Below are positions 1-11,080 of a DNA stretch of 64,000 nt, one piece after another. Source of the DNA: Aedes albopictus (lineage: Eukaryota > Arthropoda > Insecta > Diptera > Culicidae); the NCBI RefSeq assembly GCF_035046485.1, contig NC_085136.1:74293734-74357733 (forward strand), given 5' to 3'. Each line of letters starts with the position of its first letter. Positions within the stretch are counted from its first letter, which is position 1. The notes under the pieces were generated by a model. It did not search any database and had not been told where the DNA came from. It saw nothing but the letters and a program-made list of their open reading frames with translations. Both the position numbers and the translations under genes were made by a program.

Positions 1-235
1 GGTGGAATTTTTAAAACAATCCCTGGAGTTGTCCATGAAAAGAAGACAGAAGAAATTCACGGGTGAATCCCTGGAGGAATTTTTCGAGGGAAACCAGGAG
101 AAATTCCTGAAGAATTCCTATAAGGAACCCCGGAAGCCATCCCATGAGGAATTCCTTTGAAAATCCCTGGAAAGTTTTCTTAACAAATTCCTTGAAGAAT
201 TTCTGTAGGAATATCTAGAAAAAAAATCGCATGAG
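1..235. repeat. Degenerate GAATTCC-type short repeat, left edge
   Basis: The stretch is built from imperfect 12-18 base units resembling GGAATTCCTGGAG and AAATCCCTGGA. The same family recurs at about 9946-10735, 15190-16440 and 17560-17910. It has no coding logic: open frames in it are translations of the repeat. It continues off the left edge of the window. Confidence 0.75.
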
Positions 236-620
236 TCCGTGTCTGAAATAAATTCTGGACGAATTATTGTTGGAATCTTTGGATGGACTCACGAAATTCA
301 TTTGGTTATTTGGTGAAATTTATTGTCATTTTCGAGTAAAAAAGATTTGATAATTATGAATAATAACCTTAATTATTCGAATTGATTTTTTCCTGAGATA
401 ATTTTTCTAGAACTCTGTTTTGCTGATAATCTTTGAGTTGGTTCGAATAAATATTAAAAAAAAATGTGGTGGCCAGGGGGCGGGGGGAGGAGGGGGTGGT
501 GTGCACGGCCTCCCCTGCCCCCCTCTGGCTACGCCCACGATCGTCGATAGAGCCGACCGCAGGTAGAAAACCGATGTCCAGAAAACATCGCACACGGTCA
601 GCAGTCATTCTGTTACATTG

Positions 621-1333
621 TACATTAGAGTGGGCCATCGTTTATATGGAAAAATGAAAAATTCAATGGTATCCCATCAGATCAAAGCTTTTTTGATCCC
701 ATTTCAGGACCCAAATAAGTGTGCAAAATTTGGGCACGATCGGTTATATCTACGTTTTGCGCATCGCGTTTGAAGTTTGTATGGGATTTTACATGGGAAA
801 ACACACTTTCATGCATTTCTCTCATGACAAGCTCGATTTTTTTTAAACCATGTAACCGATAAAGTGAAAACATAGCCTAGGGTGTCCTGAAAAACTTTGT
901 CGAAGACTGCGAAATGATCTGAAGCTTATGAAAAAAGTTATAGCGTTGGAATTGCTTGACGAATCAGTATGATTTTGTTGCTATTGTTATTCCTTTACAT
1001 GTTAAAACATAAACACATGCATGCGGTTCGCTGGTTATAACTATTTTCACAAGCACCGGATCGCTTTGCGGTCTTCATGAAAGTTTTTCAGGACATCCTA
1101 GGCTATCAATTTACAGTATCAGTTAAAAAGTTTCAGACAAACATTTTCAACTTATGACAAAAATACAAAAAAGTGTGTTTTCCCATACAAAATCCCATAC
1201 AAATTTCAATTGCAATGCGCAAAGTGTAGACGCAACCGATCGAGCTCAAATTTTGCACAGATACTCAGGGCCCGAAACGGAACCAAAAAAGCTTTGATCT
1301 GAGAAAACGGTTCCGATGACCCACGCTATTGTA
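621..1333. mobile_element. TA-flanked foldback element, about 709 bp, noncoding
   Basis: The two halves are long imperfect inverted repeats. The block at about 664-815 (around AAAGCTTTTTTGATC and GGGAAAACACACTTT) returns reversed at 1168-1305, and CCTAGGGTGTCCTGAAAAAC near 873 returns reversed near 1083-1102. The outermost termini read CATTAGAGTGGG on the left and, reversed, CAATAGCGTGGG on the right, each preceded by TA. A TA duplication with long inverted ends is typical of Tc1/mariner-mobilised non-autonomous elements. The superfamily is inferred, since no transposase is present. Confidence 0.7.
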
Positions 1334-1660
1334 CATATGTATTCAGTCTAGAATAAAATGCCAAGTGATACAGTCCATCTATCCATCCATTCGAGTGTTT
1401 GCATAGTGAACTTTTGCGAACAAATTTAAGCACCAAAAAAACCTAAAAATACTCCGTCAAAGTCAAAATGCTCAAATACTGTTTTAAAACAAAGAATATT
1501 TTTTGCTCATCGCTTTTATAGCTCCAAGGGGCCTCCACATCCATCCGTGGGGCCCCGAGCCCCAACAATCCGGGCCTGATGATGATGATGATGATGCTGA
1601 TGATGAAGAATAAAGCATGAAGAACGTAGGATGAAGGCAGAAAGATGTAGGATGTAGAAG
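1334..1660. other. Noncoding stretch with GAT microsatellite
   Basis: No gene is seen. Positions about 1576-1606 are a GAT/CAT-type trinucleotide run, followed to 1665 by loosely repeated AGGATG and GAAGNA words. This appears to replace the downstream part of the LINE fragment that begins at about 1680. Confidence 0.5.
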
Positions 1661-1664
1661 GAAG

Positions 1665-2248
1665 CACTCCCTTCCTCCCCTCTTAGCGTTATGTAATATT
1701 TGAACGAAACCTGTACCACTTAAGTATTCCATCAAACCGAAGCCTCTCAAATTATTGTCTGAGCTGCCCAAGATGATATGGTGAGCATTAGCATCACTGC
1801 CAACAATTAGCGGAAGGCCTTTTGAAGTACAGTATGCGATAACGTGTTTGAAAGCATCCGTAGGGGATGGTTAGTCATGCGGTAAATAAACCGAACAATA
1901 GACGTATTTCTTGTCGAGGTTTCCAACAGATACATCAATTATGATAGCACATACATCTCTGGTGGTTAGTTCAGAGATGAGTGTAGCAACTATTGCGTTG
2001 TTGACAAGCACACAGGCTCGAGGCATGACACGCAAGTTTGCCATTTCATGTTTACTGTAAGTAGCAAACACCGGGTTCACAAAGTTTCCTAGATAGAAAT
2101 TCCCCATACGGAAGTAAGGTTCTTGGACCAAGGCCACTTGAGCTGCACCGTTTTGCATAAGTCTGCAAAGATTAATTGTTGCTGTTCGTTTATGCTGAAG
2201 ATTGATCTGAGCTAACCTAACCGTAGCCACTACCCAACTAACAATCAC
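1665..2248 (-). pseudogene. LINE ORF2 endonuclease-domain fragment, broken
   Basis: The minus-strand reading frame from 2248 gives an N-terminal endonuclease/exonuclease/phosphatase-like segment of a non-LTR retrotransposon ORF2. QINLQHKR and VALVQEPY are the characteristic opening motifs. An in-frame TAA ends it near 1871, but the same frame continues past the stop with the conserved GSDANAHHIILGSSDNN-like block, down to about 1700. Sequence then dissolves into the microsatellite. No reverse transcriptase follows, so this is a dead fragment. The clade is uncertain: the opening motif fits R1/LOA/I-type elements. Confidence 0.7.
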
Positions 2249-2338
2249 TCATTCAACAGGCACTATTATGACGAATTAATTCAGCATAATGTTGAATAAC
2301 ATTTGAATTATTTTCACGTACAACCTATGTTCGGGCAC

Positions 2339-2831
2339 TGTTGCGGTAACTTGTGCCGAATCCCATAGGCGGTAAAAGAAGGCACTGACGTGTGGAATTG
2401 TTTGTCATGCATATAGGTGTGTATTGCAGTAGTATCTTTTGCTTTGACTTTTGCCTTATGTAACAGAGAGTTGTGTCTGAATTGTTTAGATCTATCATCG
2501 GTCATCAAAGCAGGAAGAATTTGCATATCGTAGGTTGAGGGGTGATATAAAGAGTTTAGCGCCTGAATTGTAGGGAAATAGATTAAATGGAAATTATTGT
2601 GGATAACTATTAGATTTTCTTTACAGTTTGATACACGCAGGAATTTAATAGATACAGAAATCTTTTGTTGGGAATAATTAGGGAGTATAGTCAAACCAGT
2701 GTAAGTACCTTTGTTATTTTGGAAAAGAAAAATATTTAACCTTAAATAAATATAAAGCTTTTAGCGTTTCTGGATTCTACGTCTTGTGTGGTTTCTGGCT
2801 CAAAAGAGTGCCAATATCTCCTACCCCAACA
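2339..2831 (+). repeat. 5' LTR of the BEL-type element
   Basis: 493 bp with TG and CA ends and terminal TGTTG/CAACA inverted repeats. It is virtually identical to the 3' LTR. An AATAAATATAAA segment near 2743-2758 could be the polyadenylation region of the LTR (inference). Confidence 0.93.
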
Positions 2832-2857
2832 ATCTAAAAGACTGTGATCGAATCAGG

Positions 2858-5665
2858 ATGCCTAATAGCACCAGAAGTACCCGGAGCCGCAACACGAAAA
2901 TGCGCTGCGAAGCATGCAAAGAACCGGCTAATGACCAGATGTTCAACTGTAGTCTGTGCGGTTTGCTGTGGCATAAAACCTGCATGAGCGTTAACGACAT
3001 TGCTGCAGAGCAGGATCAGACAATTATGTGCCCGAAATGTCACAAGCCAACAGCTGTATCAGTGGCAAATCGAAATAAGGTCGGTAGTATGGCTGGAAGC
3101 AAAGCAAGCTCCATTTCAACAAGCGCTAGCTCACGGACACGAAAAGCCCGCCTGCAGCTTGAACAACTTGAAGCCCAAAAAGCTCTAGCAATGAAACGTC
3201 TAGAACTGGAGCGCCGGGAGCAGGGACGTCTGTTGGACCATCAGCGAAAGGAAGCTGAAATATTACTGCAGCATAGACTGGAGCAGGAGAAACAGAGGAC
3301 AGAAATAGAGTTGGAACAGCGACAACTGCAGCTGGAGCAGACGGTGATGGAAGAATCGTTTCGTTTACGAGAAATTATCGCTTTGGACGATGATGAAGAC
3401 GACGACGGAAGTGTGGTCTCCGAGCAGAGTTCCTTTAGCAAAGTGAACAAATGGAAAACTTTAAGTTCTACCGTGGTAGCTTCAACGGATAAGGCTAAAG
3501 ATATGGACATGAATAATGACGAAGCAGCGGCTATGACTAGAACGCAAGCTGGGCAGGGAGGCATTCAGCATCCGGCTAGCATCACACAGGGTGTTCTGGA
3601 ACAAGCGCTAGCAGGTATTTCATTGGAACGGTCATACTTGGAGCCATCGTTAGGACAAGTGCGGCGAACTGGGAACCCCGTGACACCTGTTATAGGAAAG
3701 ACCACCGAACCGTTCATCTCTAACGTTTTCCAGGCTGCAAATTCTAGTGGTTCTGTTCCGTTAGCTACGACAAGAGGCTCTCAAGGGCTGAATTGTGTTG
3801 AACCGATCAGCTCATTCAACAGTCTTCCTCTGGTGGGAAGTACGTTCGTCAATGCGCCTGGTGGACACCACAGTATGCCGAATGGTTTGCGAGTTCCCGT
3901 GAATCGAGGTTATATCGGTGCGATGGATGATCAGTTTACATCCACCGGAGTACCAGCAGGACAGAGAGCTAGTGGTGGAATACCTGTTAGAACGAATGCA
4001 CCACTAGTAACATCAGAGCAACAACAATATTACTCACCGCATCGACGTCCAAATGCACAACAAGGGCAGGATGGACTAGCTGCAGATTGGGAGGGACCTT
4101 CAGCACGCCAGTTAGCTGCTAGGCATGTGATGGCTAAAGATCTTCCTCCATTCGCTGGGAATCCCGAAGACTGGCCATTGTTTATCAGCACTTACAACAA
4201 CTCCACACAGGCGTGCGGCTTCTCAGATGTCGAAAATCTGGTGAGGTTGCAACGGTGCTTGAAGGGGCACGCTTTAGAGTCGGTGCGAAGCCGACTGTTA
4301 TTGCCAACGAGTGTTCCGCATGTTATTGCCACGCTAGAAACGTTGTACGGTAGGCCGGAGCTCATTATCCACACACTGTTGCAAAAGGTACGAAACGTAC
4401 CGGCACCAAGGCAAGACAGGTTAGAAACTCTGATTGCGTTTGGCATAGCCGTGCAGAATCTAAGCGACCACTTGGAAGCTGGGCGACAAGAAGCTCATCT
4501 CAACAACCCGATGTTGCTATTTGAGTTAGTAGAGAAGCTACCAGCGCATATGAAGCTTGATTGGTCACTATACAAACAACGATTTGTAGAAGTTAACCTC
4601 CGAACGTTTTCGCAGTACATGCAGACTATGGTGCGAGCAGCAACAGATGTTACTCTGCACTACGACCCAACCCAAAATCTGCAACGTTCAACCAAAGAAA
4701 AGTTTGGTAAGGAGAAAAACTTCTGTGGTGCTCACTTGGCGGATGATACACCAGCAAGCATATCCGATGAAGAACAAAATCAAGAAATCAACTATCCAGC
4801 GAGTCCGTCTTGTTTGATATGCAAAGATCCGGACCATCGTGTGGAAGATTGTAAAGAGTTCGACAAGAAAACAACCGGCGAACGTTGGAGAGTAACACAA
4901 CAGCTCGGTTTGTGCCGACTATGTCTCGGAGCTCATGGCAGACGACCTTGTAAAATACGCAAGCAATGCGACGTTGAAGGATGCCAAAAACGTCACCACC
5001 CATTATTACATTCGTGGCCGGACTCGAGAGAGCAGCAAGGCAGCGTCAACGATAGTGAAGTCGGTGACCACAAGAATGAGAACAAACAAATGCCTTACGA
5101 GGAAATAGCCAGTGATTCACCAAGAATGATCACCAACCACCATTGTACGGATAAGACTACACTCTTCCGTATTATTCCTATCACACTGTACGGAAATGGT
5201 CGCTCCATATCAGCTTATGCCTTTCTGGACGATGGATCGGAGAAGACTTTGATCGATGCGGAGTTGATTGAAGAGTTAGGCATAGCAGGGAAACCACAAA
5301 AGTTGTGTTTGCAGTGGACTGCCAATGTGAAGAGAGTCGAGAATGACTCTCAATGTGTCGATTTGGAAATCAGTGGACCCAATGCTGATACCAGGCATCT
5401 TCTGTCTGGTGCACGCACCTTTAGCAAATTAGATCTACCGAAGCAATCATTGCGATTTTCAGAATTGGCGAGAAGGTTTCCGTACCTGAAAGGACTTCCG
5501 ATCGAAGAATATAAGAATGCGATTCCCAAAATTTTAATTGGAAACGACAATGCACACGTAACGTCGACGCTCAAGATTCGTGACGGGCAACCAGGGGAGC
5601 CGATTGCAGCAAAGACGCGTTTAGGTTGGACAGTATACGGATATAATCAAGACCGGTTGGTATAA
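2858..5665 (+). CDS. BEL/Pao-type Gag-protease polyprotein, 935 residues, truncated before reverse transcriptase
   Basis: The frame is open upstream into the LTR, but the first ATG is at 2858, 26 bases after the LTR, and I take that as the start. In order: a PHD/RING-like cysteine-histidine cluster (residues about 17-62, beginning CEACKEPAN), a highly charged coiled coil (about 105-180), a low-complexity linker, a Gag region of the DUF1759 type (about 425-600, LPPFAGNPEDW), a zinc knuckle CLICKDPDHRVEDC, a further cysteine-rich stretch, and a retropepsin-like domain with FLDDGSEKTLID as the active-site region (DUF1758 type). The frame stops right after TRLGWTVYG, where autonomous BEL elements run on into reverse transcriptase. 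It is a self-contained Gag-protease, presumably mobilised by a polymerase supplied in trans (inference). Particle assembly and RNA packaging in the cytoplasm are the expected roles. Confidence 0.9.
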   Translation: MPNSTRSTRSRNTKMRCEACKEPANDQMFNCSLCGLLWHKTCMSVNDIAAEQDQTIMCPKCHKPTAVSVANRNKVGSMAGSKASSISTSASSRTRKARLQLEQLEAQKALAMKRLELERREQGRLLDHQRKEAEILLQHRLEQEKQRTEIELEQRQLQLEQTVMEESFRLREIIALDDDEDDDGSVVSEQSSFSKVNKWKTLSSTVVASTDKAKDMDMNNDEAAAMTRTQAGQGGIQHPASITQGVLEQALAGISLERSYLEPSLGQVRRTGNPVTPVIGKTTEPFISNVFQAANSSGSVPLATTRGSQGLNCVEPISSFNSLPLVGSTFVNAPGGHHSMPNGLRVPVNRGYIGAMDDQFTSTGVPAGQRASGGIPVRTNAPLVTSEQQQYYSPHRRPNAQQGQDGLAADWEGPSARQLAARHVMAKDLPPFAGNPEDWPLFISTYNNSTQACGFSDVENLVRLQRCLKGHALESVRSRLLLPTSVPHVIATLETLYGRPELIIHTLLQKVRNVPAPRQDRLETLIAFGIAVQNLSDHLEAGRQEAHLNNPMLLFELVEKLPAHMKLDWSLYKQRFVEVNLRTFSQYMQTMVRAATDVTLHYDPTQNLQRSTKEKFGKEKNFCGAHLADDTPASISDEEQNQEINYPASPSCLICKDPDHRVEDCKEFDKKTTGERWRVTQQLGLCRLCLGAHGRRPCKIRKQCDVEGCQKRHHPLLHSWPDSREQQGSVNDSEVGDHKNENKQMPYEEIASDSPRMITNHHCTDKTTLFRIIPITLYGNGRSISAYAFLDDGSEKTLIDAELIEELGIAGKPQKLCLQWTANVKRVENDSQCVDLEISGPNADTRHLLSGARTFSKLDLPKQSLRFSELARRFPYLKGLPIEEYKNAIPKILIGNDNAHVTSTLKIRDGQPGEPIAAKTRLGWTVYGYNQDRLV

Positions 5666-5893
5666 TAGCCAAGATTAGAGTCAGAATAAGATAGTCTAGA
5701 ACACAATGTGGTAGAAGTACCAATTAGGTATGTAGGAGAGGTAGATGAGAATTAATAGTGGAAACGGGCTGAAGTATGCGGTGATTGGTGAAGCGATTGA
5801 ATGTAGTTTGGCAGCAAAGTTCACATGCTCCGAAAGTTTTTGAGTAAAGCCGGATTGGGCCGAACTCCCATCCAGCCTTACGGGCTGGGGAAC

Positions 5894-6386
5894 TGTTGCG
5901 GTAACTTGTGCCGAATCCCATAGGCGGTAAAAGAAGGCACTGGCGTGTGGAATTGTTTGTCATGCATATAGGTGTGTATTGCAGTAGTATCTTTTGCTTT
6001 GACTTTTGCCTTATGTAACAGAGAGTTGTGTCTGAATTGTTTAGATCTATCATCGGTCATCAAAGCAGGAAGAATTTGCATATCGTAGGTTGAGGGGTGA
6101 TATAAAGAGTTTAGCGCCTGAATTGTAGGGAAATAGATTAAATGGAAATTATTGTGGATAACTATTAGATTTTCTTTACAGTTTGATACACGCAGGAATT
6201 TAATAGATACAGAAATCTTTTGTTGGGAATAATTAGGGAGTATAGTCAAACCAGTGTAAGTACCTTTGTTATTTTGGAAAAGAAAAATATTTAACCTTAA
6301 ATAAATATAAAGCTTTTAGCGTTTCTGGATTCTACGTCTTGTGTGGTTTCTGGCTCAAAAGAGTGCCAATATCTCCTACCCCAACA
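5894..6386 (+). repeat. 3' LTR of the BEL-type element
   Basis: 493 bp, matching 2339-2831 with one observed difference. The preceding bases GGGCTGGGGAAC form a plausible purine-rich primer for plus-strand synthesis. Confidence 0.93.
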
Positions 6387-6523
6387 GGCACGGTTTCGTC
6401 CCCCTGTCCTGAATCTCCAGAAATCGTCATCAGCTCTAAACATGTTATTTGTAACGCGTTTGTGTGGCATTTGTACTTTTGGCCATCTTTTGTTTGAACT
6501 CCGACGAGTTAGATGAGAATGAG

Positions 6524-8509
6524 TCACTTACCTTGGGATTGCCCGTTCCAGATGCTCTGCTCAATCCAGTCCAAATGGTAGGCAATTCGAGCATAAATTT
6601 CCATCCAATACTGTTTGGGATATTCATTGCTATCTTCATTATGAACCTTCAGGCCCACCACAGTGGACATACACGATTGCCTGTTGGACGTCTGTAGCAC
6701 AGCGCCGGATGATTTACTGAATTTTAAGTCATAATAGGCATTGTACAGCAACTGATCAGTACTGTTGACGCACAGTTCTCCGATGAAGTCAGACCTGTTG
6801 AACCACCCAGGTCTACGTAAAGATATGCATTTTTCATACAGGGATATTCTGTTCTCGTCCGTCTCAGCAAGGGTCATGTGATCGTCTGCAAGAGTGCAAT
6901 CAATACATAGCAAAGTTGTTTAATTTTCCTAAAAATTGCTCTCAAATTACCCATCGATTCAGTTACGAAGGACGTTTGCACAAGAATGTCGTACAGATTC
7001 TCCGTCCAGTTGTTCGCCAAACACGCTGGGATTAGGGTATTACTGAAGAAAACCGTTGCATTCAGTTTAAGAATCGCTAAGTCGTGGCGTATGTTATGGT
7101 CGGTATGCCTTGGATGACATACCATTTCTGAAATGGCCACTTCGCCGTACGCCTCGAGTCGCACTTTTACTTCCAAGTATAGTGCATTGCCTTCTGGTCT
7201 AGAATTCGGAACACATTAAATATGTAGAGTAAAACATTGAATATCTCAACCTCACCGAACGCAGCTGCAAGTGGTAATGACATGGGACTCATCTACCAGG
7301 ACACCATTGCACATTTGTAGGCCTCTCGGTTCAATTATCATCACCTAAGGAAAATCGAAATGTAGAGAATGAGAGTACCGTAGTGAAAAACTTACGTCGT
7401 GTCTATATCTATTGAGGCAATCACCGTTGCGTCGTTTTCTCGTGAGTCGCTGGAATCGTTCGCACTCTGAAATGGAATTGAGAAAGAAACAATCATCCAT
7501 GTCATATACAACCCAATGAAAAAATGTATGTTACCTAGCTCGCTAATTCGTTTCTGTCTCTTGTCCAGACGAGGTTCGCTCTCCGCAAAAATATCTTTAA
7601 CCCATGATAAGTACCATTGAACGTTAACGAATACGATGTACTTGGAGGCATCAATTGACTGTTTCAATTCGTTGAACTTTCCAAACGAAACGATTCCCCT
7701 GAGCTGCCAACGATCGCCGTCACTGATGTACATGCCGCCGCCACTGTCTCCCGGTCCAGGACTGGCTCCTAAATCGAAACAGAGTTCAATTCAATTGCTC
7801 CTAAATATCTAGAGCTTTTATACTACATACCAATCTTATTTCCAGCGCAGAACACCTTTTCATTCAAACTTTTACCGAAGAGATTCGGGTCGTCCTTCAG
7901 ACACGTCACATAGCTAACCACGGGCAGCGAAGCCGTACGAAGCACATCCGAAATGGTTCCGTTCTCCGTCATTCCCCACCCTGTGACCCATCCGGATTTA
8001 CCTTCTAGCTCTCGTAAATCACGATCCACCCTCTGATCCAGACAAATCGGAATGACTGTGTCGGAGTATTCCACTGGCAATCGCATTACCAGCACAGCGA
8101 TGTCATTCTTATTTGACTCATATTCCGGGTGAACATGTATTTTACTAACATCACGAATCACAACGTTATCGGTTACCTTCGACAGATTATGCTGACCAAA
8201 ATGAAGCTCAATCTCGTACAAAACTGGTGGTCGATGGCCACGGGCTAAACGTTTGACGCAATGAGCTGCCGTCAGGGTGTGCTTTTCGTTGACCAAAGTG
8301 CCCCCGCAGCCATACTTGAACCGATCAGTACTCTTCAATCGATTGAACACTGCCACATGCCATGGCCACTGACCCTCTTCCACCGGCCAACCGTCTTTGA
8401 TCAGTGGACGCAATCCGTGTTGTCTGATTCCACATTGGTAGGATGCTTCGGAAAACTGAACCGAACACAGAAAACATAAAACTAGGAAGCACACAAACAA
8501 CTGGTTCAT
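6524..8509 (-). CDS. SP1: two-domain serine protease (active domain plus inactive domain), 560 residues
   Basis: Six exons on the minus strand: 8509-7831, 7768-7535, 7466-7396, 7344-7256, 7198-6951, 6885-6524. All introns are GT-AG, 50-66 bases except the slightly shorter 51-57 ones, and the joined length 1683 is in frame. A signal peptide (MNQLFVCFLVLCFLCSVQFS) precedes domain 1. Domain 1 has the complete triad: His83 in LTAAHC, Asp136 in NDIAVL, Ser235 in GDSGGG. The activation site reads PLIKDG rather than RIVGG, so cleavage would follow Leu, as I recall for modular serine proteases of the ModSP/gastrulation-defective type. The position equivalent to trypsin 189 is Ser and Cys191 is missing, so it is not trypsin-like. 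Domain 2 keeps DLAILKL but has ITTCSC in place of the His motif and no GDSGG. A secreted regulatory protease is likely; substrate unknown. A recent BEL insertion sits just downstream. Confidence 0.88.
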
Positions 8510-8640
8510 CTCTCTCGGCTCGATCAGATCTTCGTCAAAACCAGAAAGCGACTAACGTTCTACACGCACTGGTTCTTTCCGCACGATCCACGACGTATCA
8601 GAAGATTGCCTTGGTGAGTCATTTTTAACCACGCATCTAA
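8510..8640 (-). promoter_or_regulatory. Conserved 5' flank / 5' UTR of SP1
   Basis: About 115-130 bases immediately upstream of the SP1 ATG are conserved with the flank of SP4 (54281-54394, other strand) and with a block upstream of SP3 (about 44765-44890). Shared words include CTTTCTGGTTTTG/CTTTCTAGTTTTG, CCGATCGAGCCGAGAG-like sequence and GAGTCA. I infer core promoter and 5' UTR. No unambiguous TATA box was identified. Confidence 0.5.
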
Positions 8641-8667
8641 GGATTTGTTCCTACAGTACGTTTCGCA

Positions 8668-8990
8668 CCAAATTGGACTGTTGCACAAGTTGTAAAACAC
8701 TTAAATATAGCGCATTTAGTTCACCACTGGACTATCGCACTAGTTTTCACGAGTGCGAAAACGCTAATAAAAGTGCGCGATTGCATCAAATCAACTCGGT
8801 GTCTTCAGAGCACTTGTTTACCATAGATTGAAGAAATGGTGCGCCGAAGACATCAACCTGATTTGATGCAATCGCGCACTTTTATTTACGTTTTCGCACT
8901 TATGAAGTCGCAGTTCGCAGTCCAGTGGTGAACTAAATGCGGTATATTTAATGTGATAAAATGTTTACCTCGTTTCTGTTGGTGCAAGAT
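8668..8990. repeat. Foldback (MITE-like) element upstream of SP1, about 320 bp
   Basis: The left half (about 8700-8810) is the reverse complement of the right half (about 8840-8955). Examples are CGCATTTAGTTCACCACTGG at 8711 returning reversed at 8922-8941, and AAAAGTGCGCGATTGCATCA at 8777 returning reversed at 8865-8884. The match extends outward more weakly to TTGCACCAA-like termini. The apex is near 8825. No clear target duplication was found. Confidence 0.7.
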
Positions 8991-9945
8991 ATTTAGAAGT
9001 ATGCACCATACACACAAAGCGATTTGACGTACTCCGCTTGAAGAAGTGTTTAGGCACACTTTATTATCTGTCCAACTTAACCCGCTAACGCCCAAGGTGT
9101 CTCACAATTCAAATCTTCAAATAAATTCGTTATCATATGTCAAGTTCCAATAAAATATGCATGATTTCATGAAAAAAAATGGAAGTCTATGGTGTAGTTC
9201 CAAAAAAAATCTTCATTGTAGGTCCTCAATATCTGATAATTTTCTTGAGTTCTACTTCAGCACAACTTCTACGCTATCGTTATATTCTGATCCGTATAGA
9301 TAAAATGCAGCTCTAAACAAGTGAGAGAGATGATAACCACTCAAAAAGAATAGAAAAAGGACTTATAAATTGGGTCAGAAATATAACCCGATAAACGCCT
9401 AAAAGTATGCAATGCATGGTTCTTGTAATTTCATGTATTTTCGACTGCAGTGTTCAACATTTCTGATTTTTTTTTAACAAATCAAATAAAGAGAGCTCAC
9501 TATGTGTGGCATAAGCAAACGTTACAATACTTTAGAAGTTAGATTTTACACAAATAATTATTTCTAATAAAGTAATCGAGTTTTTCCTTCAGCACCCCAC
9601 GAACTCTGTTTACGTACTCATCATACGTAAACTTTTCAGAAGTTTTTTTTTTATATTAAAAAAAGAAAATCGTGTTAAGTAATGTTCCATTTAATTTGTC
9701 TCCTTTGACAGATACGTATTTCGACCTCAACTATATGGTCGTCTTCGGTGTCTCGTATTTACAGGCATATTACTAACACGCCCAGGTTCATCATCATTCA
9801 ATGTTTTGATATAAAATTTCAACCAGATATACTCTACATTGCTTCTCCACTTATGTTTGTACTACTCCATGATTGTTTACTCGTGAACAATATGTTAATT
9901 TTATGGTGTTTTTCTGGGCACTATCATAGTTACATCGAAAAGATA
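8991..9945. other. No gene seen
   Basis: AT-rich sequence with scattered stops. Positions about 9700-9757 contain ATACGTATTTCGACCTCAAC followed by GGTCGTCTTCGGTGTC. I recall this word pair as recurrent in mosquito intergenic repeats, so it may be the end of a dispersed element. Confidence 0.4.
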
Positions 9946-10735
9946 ATGTGGAATTCCCGAATAAATCCCGGGAGGATATACAGGAGGAATTCTGAGAGTC
10001 ATATTCATATCTGGTAGAGTTCTGAGGGAATCTCAACTGAAAGCTTGGTAAGAATCCCTGAAATAATCACAGAAGAAATTGCTGTGTAAATCCCGAGCGA
10101 GGATCCCGGCTCATAGAAAGAATTCCATTAGGATTATCTGAATATGTTTCGACAGAACACTTTGAAAGTATACTAAAATGAATCTGTGAAGTTATTCTAG
10201 AAAAAATCCGTGAAAGAATGCTGTGTAAAATTTCTGAAAGAATCCTTTCAGGATTTTCTAAAGCAATTCTGGCAGAAATCCCTGAAGTTATTCCTGAAGG
10301 AATCCCGTAAATAATACCTGATGTATTCCTTAGAGAGATCATGACAGGAATGCCGGCCAGAAGCTGAGCAGACATTCCTGCAAGAACCATAGAAGATGTC
10401 TATGATCTAGGGTTGCCTGAAAACAATCTCGGAAGAAACATATATTTTTTTCATTTTTTTTTTTCGGGAGGGATCCCTTAATGAATAACAGCAGGAATCA
10501 TGGAAGGAATCTTTGAGGGAATTCCAGCACAAATCCCTGAAAGAATGCAGAAAAGAATGACTAACAGAATCTTTTCAGGATTTTCCAAAACAACGACTGC
10601 AAAAATCCCTGAAGAGAACTCCGGAGCAATCCATACAGCAATCTCGGAAGCAATATCTGAAGGAATCCCGGGAATAAACCTGAGAAGATTATCGAAAGAA
10701 ATCCTGCAAAGAATTCCTGAAGGTATCTCAAAAAA
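9946..10735. repeat. Degenerate GAATTCC/ATCCCTGA repeat blocks
   Basis: Imperfect units such as AGGAATCCCTGAA and GGAATTCTGAG recur throughout, broken by an oligo-T tract and short unique sequence at about 10390-10480. Open frames of 90-107 codons on both strands here carry an ISGI/GIPSGI periodicity, a translation artefact of the repeat. Confidence 0.7.
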
Positions 10736-10739
10736 GAAC

Positions 10740-11080
10740 CTCAGCTCATCTAATCTCATCTCAATTCTTCACCCTATTCTCTAGCCTCTATCTTACTGTC
10801 TTCTTCGCCCTCTATTCTAACCCTCAATCCTACGCTCTATCATAACCTACCATCTGCCCTACCCTCTAAACTATCCTCTACTATAACCACTGCCATATCC
10901 TTTACCGTACCCTCTAGTCTATATTGTGCTTAATCTTACCGTCTACCCTACTCTCCATCCTAATATTTTATTCCTGCCCTCAAACTTACTCTCTATTATA
11001 CCCTTCTCCCTACCGTCTACCCTATCCTCTACCCTAACCTTCTACTCCACTCCCTCTACTCTATCATTCACCTAAAACCT
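10740..11080. repeat. Pyrimidine-rich CTACCCTC minisatellite-like tract
   Basis: The plus strand is almost free of G for about 330 bases and is built from variants of CTACCCTCTA and CTAACCT. There is no fixed period. It abuts the 135-bp tandem array. Confidence 0.75.

Larger units (their letters stand above)
2339..6386 (+). mobile_element. BEL/Pao-type LTR retrotransposon, non-autonomous, polymerase missing
   Basis: Two 493-bp direct repeats (2339-2831 and 5894-6386) begin TGTTGCGG and end CCCCAACA. They are flanked by the same 5-bp target duplication GGCAC at 2334-2338 and 6387-6391. I see one mismatch between the LTRs (A at about 2390, G in the other copy), so insertion is recent. The 3,062-bp interior holds one gag-protease open frame and about 230 bp of 3' sequence ending in a purine tract. 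Reverse transcriptase, RNase H and integrase are absent. The insertion lies 137 bp downstream of the SP1 stop codon. Confidence 0.95.

Noticed and set aside
10740..11080. Telomere-like CCCTAACC repeats
   Set aside because: The words are degenerate and mixed with CTCTACC variants. Mosquito chromosome ends do not use TTAGG-type telomere repeats, and the tract sits beside an ordinary tandem array.
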